From contig CAVBBL010000001.1 of NCBI GenBank assembly GCA_963593905.1, positions 62,001 through 126,000 of the forward strand: a stretch of DNA of 64,000 nucleotides, given 5' to 3'. The notes under the pieces are model-generated. The model did not search any database and was not told the origin of the DNA. It saw only the letters and a program-made list of their open reading frames with translations. The position numbers were made by a program, and so were the translations under genes. Numbering within the stretch: position 1 is the first letter of the stretch; every line of letters begins with the position of its first letter. The stretch is from CAG-791 sp963593905 (lineage in GTDB: Bacteria; Bacillota; Clostridia; Lachnospirales; Lachnospiraceae). Shown here piece after piece: positions 59,089 through 64,000 of this stretch.

Positions 59089-60072
59089 ATGGAGAAAATT
59101 CTTAAAATTATGAAAGAAAGTCATAAGCAGCATTATTCCGGCATCGGCGGCCAGGCGGTCTTAGAGGGCGTCATGATGCGCAATAAGAATATGTACGCAG
59201 TGGCCGTTCGAAAGCCCAATCAGGAAATTGAGGTGGAAATCGATGAGTTCCACGGCGTCATGGAGGACAGCGTCCTTAGAAAGATTCCTCTGACCAGAGG
59301 CATTTTTGTTTTTATTGACTCTATGGTCCTTGGAATGCGTGCTCTTAATTTTTCTTCTTCTTTTTATGAAGAGGAGGACGCAGAGCCTACAAAGTTGGAT
59401 CGCTTCTTTGATAAGATCACCGGAGGAAATGCAGAGAAACTCTTGTCTGTCATAACCACAATCATTGCCTTTGTGTTTGCGATTGCACTCTTTATTCTTC
59501 TGCCGTTATTTGTTTCTGATGTTTTGAACAGTTATATACGCAGCGCCTCCCTGATGGCTGTTATTGAGGGAATCGTGCGTATTTTGATCTTTATTGGTTA
59601 TATTGTGGCAATTACAGCTATGAAGGATATCAAGCGGTTATACCAATACCATGGTGCAGAGCATAAGTGTATCAATTGCATCGAGCACGGACTTCCCCTG
59701 ACAGTGGAAAATGCGGCTAAAAGCACGAGACTGCACAAGCGATGCGGCAGCAGCTTCATTCTGTTTGTGGTTTTTGTCAGTGTGATTCTGTTTTTCTTTA
59801 TCCGCGTGGAAAGTCCATTGCTTCGCATTGTGATACGTATTGCCCTGATTCCGGTAATCGCAGGCATCTCTTACGAGCTGATCCGCGCGGCAGGCAGTCA
59901 TGACAATCTGCTGGTGCGGATTATTTCTGCTCCCGGCCTGTGGCTGCAGCGTCTGACTACCAAGGAGCCGGATGCAGATATGCTGGAGGTCGGCATTGCC
60001 TCTGTGGAAGCTATTTTTGACTGGAGAGAGTATCAGAAAAGAGAGTTTGGGGAAGAAAAACAGGAAAGATAA
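59089..60072 (+). CDS. DUF1385 (YqhQ-like) membrane protein
   Basis: A protein of about 327 aa, widespread in Firmicutes and often next to prfA and prmC as here. The N-terminal GIGGQAVLEGVMMRNKNMYAVAVR motif and the central YQYHGAEHKCINCIEHG are diagnostic. About four or five membrane segments lie at 118-140, 155-175, 215-240 and near 240-260. Its function is unknown. The start is 59089 or 59110; the latter gives the family-like MKESHKQHYSGIGGQAV, and neither has a strong ribosome site. The rpmE terminator stands just upstream. Confidence 0.85.
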   Translation: MEKILKIMKESHKQHYSGIGGQAVLEGVMMRNKNMYAVAVRKPNQEIEVEIDEFHGVMEDSVLRKIPLTRGIFVFIDSMVLGMRALNFSSSFYEEEDAEPTKLDRFFDKITGGNAEKLLSVITTIIAFVFAIALFILLPLFVSDVLNSYIRSASLMAVIEGIVRILIFIGYIVAITAMKDIKRLYQYHGAEHKCINCIEHGLPLTVENAAKSTRLHKRCGSSFILFVVFVSVILFFFIRVESPLLRIVIRIALIPVIAGISYELIRAAGSHDNLLVRIISAPGLWLQRLTTKEPDADMLEVGIASVEAIFDWREYQKREFGEEKQER

Positions 60073-60085
60073 GGACAGAGTACAA

Positions 60086-61000
60086 ATGCAGGAGCAAACC
60101 TATCGAAAACTCTGGGAAGAAGGAGTAAACATACTACAAGAGGCCGGGATCGCAGAGGCGAGTCTGGACGCAAGGCTTTTGCTGGAGGATTGCTGCGGGA
60201 CGAATACCCAGACACTCCTTGCTCACCCGGAACGTCCGGTGAGCGAGGAAGAACGCAGACAATATGAGTCTTATATAGAGCGGCGAAGTCTGCGGGAGCC
60301 GGTAGCATATATCTTAGAAGAACAGGATTTCATGGGTCTTTCTTTTTATGTCACCCCGGCAGTGCTGATTCCTAATCAGGACACGGAGACGCTGGCAGAG
60401 GAGGCAATGCGGATTCTGTCAGGGGGCATGAGGATTTTGGATCTGTGCACCGGAAGCGGTTGTATTCTCTTATCTCTCCTGCATTACGCACCGGATTGTT
60501 ATGGGGTCGGAACAGATATCTCGGCAGATGCACTGCAGATTGCTAAAGAAAATGCTGATCGACTTAAATTACAGCAGCGATGCCTGTGGCGAAAGGGAGA
60601 TCTTTTTGAGGCACTTGACGGTTTACAGGAAGAGGACCATTCTGTTTTTGAAAAAAAGGATGGTCATACAGATGTGAAATTTGATATGATTGTGTCGAAT
60701 CCGCCTTATATCGCTACGGATGTTATCAGGACGCTGGCACCTGAAGTGAAAAATGCGGAGCCCTATGGGGCACTGGACGGGGGTTCGGACGGTCTTTCTT
60801 TCTATCGTGAGCTGGCTGCGAAAGCAGCCGGGTGGCTTCGAATCGGCGGAAAGCTTTTGCTGGAGATCGGTTATGATCAGGGAAAGCAGGTAGCTGAATT
60901 GCTTGCAGAAAATGACTGGCTGGAAATCAGTGTCATTAAGGATTATGGAGGTCTTGATCGGGTGGTCAGGGCAGAGCGAGGACTGCATACGAAACAGTAG
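60086..61000 (+). CDS. prmC: Release-factor glutamine N5-methyltransferase
   Basis: Methylates the Gln of the GGQ loop of release factors. It is 304 aa: helical N-domain, then a SAM domain with LDLCTGSGCILLSLL and the catalytic NPPYI. A loop around DSVFEKKDGH is longer than usual. It stands 254 bp before its substrate gene prfA. The ATG at 60086 lies 13 bp after the DUF1385 stop, with AAGGACAG as the ribosome site. Confidence 0.96.
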   Translation: MQEQTYRKLWEEGVNILQEAGIAEASLDARLLLEDCCGTNTQTLLAHPERPVSEEERRQYESYIERRSLREPVAYILEEQDFMGLSFYVTPAVLIPNQDTETLAEEAMRILSGGMRILDLCTGSGCILLSLLHYAPDCYGVGTDISADALQIAKENADRLKLQQRCLWRKGDLFEALDGLQEEDHSVFEKKDGHTDVKFDMIVSNPPYIATDVIRTLAPEVKNAEPYGALDGGSDGLSFYRELAAKAAGWLRIGGKLLLEIGYDQGKQVAELLAENDWLEISVIKDYGGLDRVVRAERGLHTKQ

Positions 61001-61254
61001 CACAGCAGCCAAATCTATAAGTTTGCAGGCTGATACTCTTATGATACGCCGGTGAAGTAGTATATTTACCGAGATAGTTTTACCGAGACAGTTGTATTTA
61101 AAAGAGAATTTGATATAGCTGTCGAAGCATAAAGTCCATGCAGAAGGCGTGACAATGCATGCGCCCAATATGTAAATAACCAATATACACGCAATATAGG
61201 AACAACCACTTTGTACACCAAAGAACTGTACCGTTTATGGGAGGGAGGAGTACC

Positions 61255-62334
61255 ATGTTTGATAAATTAGATGATCTGCTGATGCGCTACGAGGATATTT
61301 CCAGGGAACTTTCCAGCCCTGATGTGACAGCAAATCAGGAACGTTTCCGCAAGCTTATGAAAGAGCAGAGCGATATTACACCTATTGTAGAGGCTTATAC
61401 AGAGTACAAGCAGAAAAAACAGACAATCGAGGATTCTCTTGCTATGCTGGATAGTGAAAATGATCCGGATATGCGGGAAATGCTGAAAGAAGAGTTAAAT
61501 GAATCGAAGGCAAGGACAGAGGAATTAGAGGAGGAGATGAAAATCCTGCTGCTTCCTAAGGATCCCAACGATGAGAAGAACGTCATTGTGGAAATTCGTG
61601 CTGGCGCCGGCGGTGATGAAGCAGCACTGTTTGCTGCCGAGATCTACCGCATGTATGTGCACTATGCAGAAAACCGCCGCTGGAAGGTAGAGACCATGGA
61701 CTTCGAGGAAATCGGAATCGGCGGCATGAAGTATGTGACCTTTATGATCTCCGGCAGCGGTGCTTATTCCAGACTGAAGTATGAAAGCGGCGTACACCGT
61801 GTACAGCGTGTGCCTGAGACGGAGTCCGGCGGACGTATCCATACCTCTACGATTACTGTGGCGGTGATGCCGGAGGCGGATGACACGGTAGAAATTGACA
61901 TTCCGGAGAAGGATGTGCGTGTAGATGTCATGCGTGCTTCCGGAAACGGCGGCCAGTGTGTCAATACCACCGATTCTGCAGTACGTCTGACCCATTATCC
62001 CACGGGTATCGTGATTTACAGCCAGACCGAGAAATCTCAGCTGCAGAACAAGGCCAAGGCCTGGGCACTGCTTCGCTCCAAACTCTATGACATGGAGATG
62101 CAGAAGCGCCATGACGCAGAGGCAGACATGCGCCGCAGCCAGATCGGCACCGGCGATCGCTCTGAGAAGATTCGCACTTACAATTTCCCTCAGGGACGTG
62201 TGACGGATCACCGTATCGGTCTTACTCTTTATAAGCTTGATAAGATCATGAACGGAGATATCGATGAGATCATCGATGCCTGCATTGCTGCCGATCAGGC
62301 TGCCAAGCTGGCGAAGATGAACGAGGAAGAATAG
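61255..62334 (+). CDS. prfA: Peptide chain release factor 1
   Basis: Reads UAA and UAG and releases the peptide. It is 359 aa. The GGQ loop is SGNGGQCVNT, RIHTSTITVAVMPE precedes it, and the RF1-type codon-reading region lies upstream. GGGAGGGAGGAG is a very strong ribosome site. The 254 bp before it contain a repeated TACCGAGA(T/C)AG at about 61058-61092 and no gene. Confidence 0.98.
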   Translation: MFDKLDDLLMRYEDISRELSSPDVTANQERFRKLMKEQSDITPIVEAYTEYKQKKQTIEDSLAMLDSENDPDMREMLKEELNESKARTEELEEEMKILLLPKDPNDEKNVIVEIRAGAGGDEAALFAAEIYRMYVHYAENRRWKVETMDFEEIGIGGMKYVTFMISGSGAYSRLKYESGVHRVQRVPETESGGRIHTSTITVAVMPEADDTVEIDIPEKDVRVDVMRASGNGGQCVNTTDSAVRLTHYPTGIVIYSQTEKSQLQNKAKAWALLRSKLYDMEMQKRHDAEADMRRSQIGTGDRSEKIRTYNFPQGRVTDHRIGLTLYKLDKIMNGDIDEIIDACIAADQAAKLAKMNEEE

Positions 62335-62388
62335 ATTTTTTCGTTTTTCATCGATGGCTCTGCTGACAGAACAGAGCATTTATAGGAA

Positions 62389-62439
62389 ATCCGGCATTGT
62401 GTAGGAATGAAAGATTCCGTACAGGATGCCGGATTTTTT
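62389..62439 (+). terminator. Terminator of prfA
   Basis: ATCCGGCAT ... ATGCCGGAT stem with an inner TAGGAAT/ATTCCGTA pairing and six T. Confidence 0.92.
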
Positions 62440-62526
62440 GCGGACTAAAAGTATGTGATGATCGACTTGAGTTTGTAACTATGCGGTTATAATCTCTACT
62501 GTGTATTACGGGTAAAGAAAAAACAC

Positions 62527-62555
62527 TTGACTTACCAAATGCTATGTTATAAGAT
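62527..62555 (+). promoter_or_regulatory. Promoter of ylxM-ffh
   Basis: TTGACT (62527-62532), a 17-bp spacer, TAAGAT (62550-62555). The predicted start, about 62562, falls on or next to ATG 62563. Confidence 0.65.
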
Positions 62556-62562
62556 GTGACGT

Positions 62563-62922
62563 ATGGAAAAAATAGTAGAACAGGGACTGCTCTATGATTT
62601 TTACGGACCGCTGCTGACCAGTCATCAGCAGCATATTTATGAACAGGTGGTTTACGAGAATCTCTCATTAAATGAGATTGCAGATTTAGAGGGAATCAGT
62701 AAACAGGCCGTTCATGATCTGATGAAGCGCTGTACATTGGCGCTGCAGTCCTACGAAGATAAGCTCCATGCGATCCGCAGCTTTCAGCGGATTCAGGAAT
62801 CTGCTGACCGGCTTATAGAAGCGGCGAAGGCAGCAGAACAGGCAGACAGTAAAGAAGTGCAGGCAGCATTTCCCCGGACGGTCTTAGGGATCGCAGAGGA
62901 GATCAAAAAGGAAATTACCTGA
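62563..62922 (+). CDS. ylxM: YlxM/UPF0122 helix-turn-helix protein
   Basis: A 119-aa protein associated with the signal recognition particle. It has an sigma-factor-like HTH: NLSLNEIADLEGISKQAVHDLMKR (about 35-58). In streptococci the homologue enhances SRP function. It lacks a Shine-Dalgarno and its start coincides with the likely transcript start. Its TGA overlaps the ffh ATG. Confidence 0.9.
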   Translation: MEKIVEQGLLYDFYGPLLTSHQQHIYEQVVYENLSLNEIADLEGISKQAVHDLMKRCTLALQSYEDKLHAIRSFQRIQESADRLIEAAKAAEQADSKEVQAAFPRTVLGIAEEIKKEIT

Positions 62923-64000
62923 TGGCATTTGACAGTTTATCCGAAAAATTAACAAATGTATTTAAGAACCTGCGGGGTAAGGGAAAGCTCACAGAGGCAG
63001 ATGTAAAGGCAGCGCTGAAGGAAGTGAAGATGGCGCTGTTAGAGGCCGATGTGAACTTCCGAGTGGTTAAGCAGTTCGTTTCCTCGGTGGAGGAACGGGC
63101 TATCGGCGAGGAAGTTATGAATGGTCTGAACCCGGCCCAGATGGTAATCAAGATCGTGGACGAGGAACTGACCAAGCTTATGGGTTCCGAGACCACAGAG
63201 CTTTCTTTTCAGCCGGGCAAATCCATTACCGTCATTATGATGTGCGGTCTGCAGGGCTCCGGTAAGACCACCACGGCAGCCAAGATTGCAGGAAAACTCA
63301 AGCTGAAGGGCAAAAAATCCCTGCTGGCGGCGTTGGACGTCTACAGGCCGGCGGCTATCAAACAGCTGCAGGTAAACGGTGAAAAACAGGGCGTGGATGT
63401 CTTTACCATGGGAGAGAATCATGACCCTGTGGACATTGCCAAGGCGGCAATTGAACATGCACAGAAGAATAATGAAAATGTGGTCATTCTCGATACGGCC
63501 GGCCGTCTGCAGGTGGACGAGGAGATGATGGAGGAGCTGGAACGCATCAAGGCTGCGGTAGATGTGCACCAGACGCTCTTAGTGGTAGATGCCATGACCG
63601 GTCAGGAGGCTGTCAATGTGGCTAAGACCTTTGATGACCGTATTCACATCGACGGCGTGGTTTTGAGCAAGATGGACGGCGATACCAGAGGCGGTGCAGC
63701 TCTTTCCGTCAAGGCAGTTACGGGTAAGCCTATCCTGTATGTAGGTATGGGGGAGAAACTCTCCGACTTAGAACAGTTTTATCCTGACCGCATGGCCAGC
63801 CGTATCCTGGGCATGGGAGATGTCCTCACTCTTATTGATAAGGCGCAGGCAAGCCTTGGAGAGCAGGACGAGGCCAAGAGCAAGGACATGGCAGCTCGTC
63901 TCAAGAAAGGTAAGTTTGACTTTAACGATTATCTGGAGAGCATGCAGCAGATGCGGAAGATGGGCGGCCTTTCCAGTATTCTTGGCATGATGCCCGGTAT
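62922..64000 (+). CDS. ffh: Signal recognition particle GTPase Ffh (3' end beyond window)
   Basis: GTPase of the signal recognition particle. The first 359 codons are present: N domain (FDSLSEKLTNVFKNLRGKGK), GTPase with GLQGSGKTTTAAKI, DTAGRLQVDEEM and SKMDGDTRGG, then the start of the M domain (DFNDYLESMQQMRKMGG). It starts at 62922, overlapping the ylxM stop by one base (TGATG). Confidence 0.97.
   Translation, partial: MAFDSLSEKLTNVFKNLRGKGKLTEADVKAALKEVKMALLEADVNFRVVKQFVSSVEERAIGEEVMNGLNPAQMVIKIVDEELTKLMGSETTELSFQPGKSITVIMMCGLQGSGKTTTAAKIAGKLKLKGKKSLLAALDVYRPAAIKQLQVNGEKQGVDVFTMGENHDPVDIAKAAIEHAQKNNENVVILDTAGRLQVDEEMMEELERIKAAVDVHQTLLVVDAMTGQEAVNVAKTFDDRIHIDGVVLSKMDGDTRGGAALSVKAVTGKPILYVGMGEKLSDLEQFYPDRMASRILGMGDVLTLIDKAQASLGEQDEAKSKDMAARLKKGKFDFNDYLESMQQMRKMGGLSSILGMMPG

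Noticed and set aside
1..64000. tRNA, rRNA, SRP RNA or tmRNA genes
   Set aside because: None of the intergenic stretches I read contained a tRNA cloverleaf core or conserved rRNA segments; short RNAs could still be missed by eye.

Overview
The window reads as chromosomal DNA of a low-to-mid GC Clostridia member, most likely a Lachnospiraceae-type anaerobe. The evidence is the Firmicutes-style housekeeping set (rpsB-tsf, a MecA-type adaptor, a T-box in front of pheST, ylxM-ffh), strong AGGAGG-type ribosome sites, sigma-A promoters, a 6S RNA, Rnf-type proteins, and sugar ABC genes with a LacI regulator. There is no rRNA, tRNA, CRISPR array, prophage or transposase gene that I can recognise.

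Layout. 1-2.3 kb: the end of an interspersed cruciform repeat, then rpsB-tsf. 2.3-6.0 kb: mecA-like, rluF-like and ligA, overlapping. 6.1-7.1 kb: a three-copy 140-bp tandem repeat ending at the start codon of a small membrane protein. 7.5-8.4 kb: metA on the minus strand. 8.6-9.2 kb: a second, partly amplified copy of the cruciform repeat and a pentapeptide-repeat mini-ORF. 9.5-17.2 kb: a glycoside locus with a LacI regulator, lipoprotein, two permeases, a GH1 beta-glucosidase and a GH13_18 sucrose-phosphorylase-like enzyme; it has no ATPase of its own. 17.3-24.8 kb: an anchored clostripain-like protease, a GH20 hexosaminidase, a YtcJ-like amidohydrolase and an Fe-S aldo/keto reductase. 24.8-25.6 kb: an MNT/HEPN pair. 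25.6-28.8 kb: an HD hydrolase, agmatine deiminase and an RNase-H-like exonuclease. 28.9-31.3 kb: rnfC and rnfD without the other rnf genes. 31.4-36.7 kb: an AbgT transporter, a DPP-IV-like peptidase and an amidohydrolase, probably a peptide-salvage group. 36.8-42.3 kb: thrC, a small membrane protein, citrate synthase and Xaa-Pro aminopeptidase. 42.5 kb: 6S RNA. 42.8-45.8 kb: a ThrE-type exporter and a GPH sugar symporter. 45.9-52.6 kb: a T-box with pheST, an M18 aminopeptidase and queA. 52.8-55.3 kb: tyrA-aroA on the minus strand. 55.5-64 kb: a C39-like protein with a tetrapeptide-repeat linker, an EF-G paralogue, rpmE, a DUF1385 protein, prmC, prfA, ylxM and ffh (cut by the window end).

The most unusual signal is not a protein. 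A recurring two-hairpin element sits just upstream of, and in the same orientation as, the start codons of at least five unrelated genes (6510, 28894, 30320, 38550 and 40504). It has a GGAGAA...TTCTCC stem, a second CGCAG...CTGCG stem, and then the Shine-Dalgarno. The stems vary in sequence while keeping their pairing, and the first stem's 3' arm carries a CUCC(U) run that could pair with the Shine-Dalgarno. It looks like a genome-wide 5' UTR module, either a translation switch or a domesticated small repeat. Further leader hairpins, and two copies of a roughly 250-bp cruciform repeat with compensatory stem changes, add to a picture of a genome rich in structured intergenic repeats.
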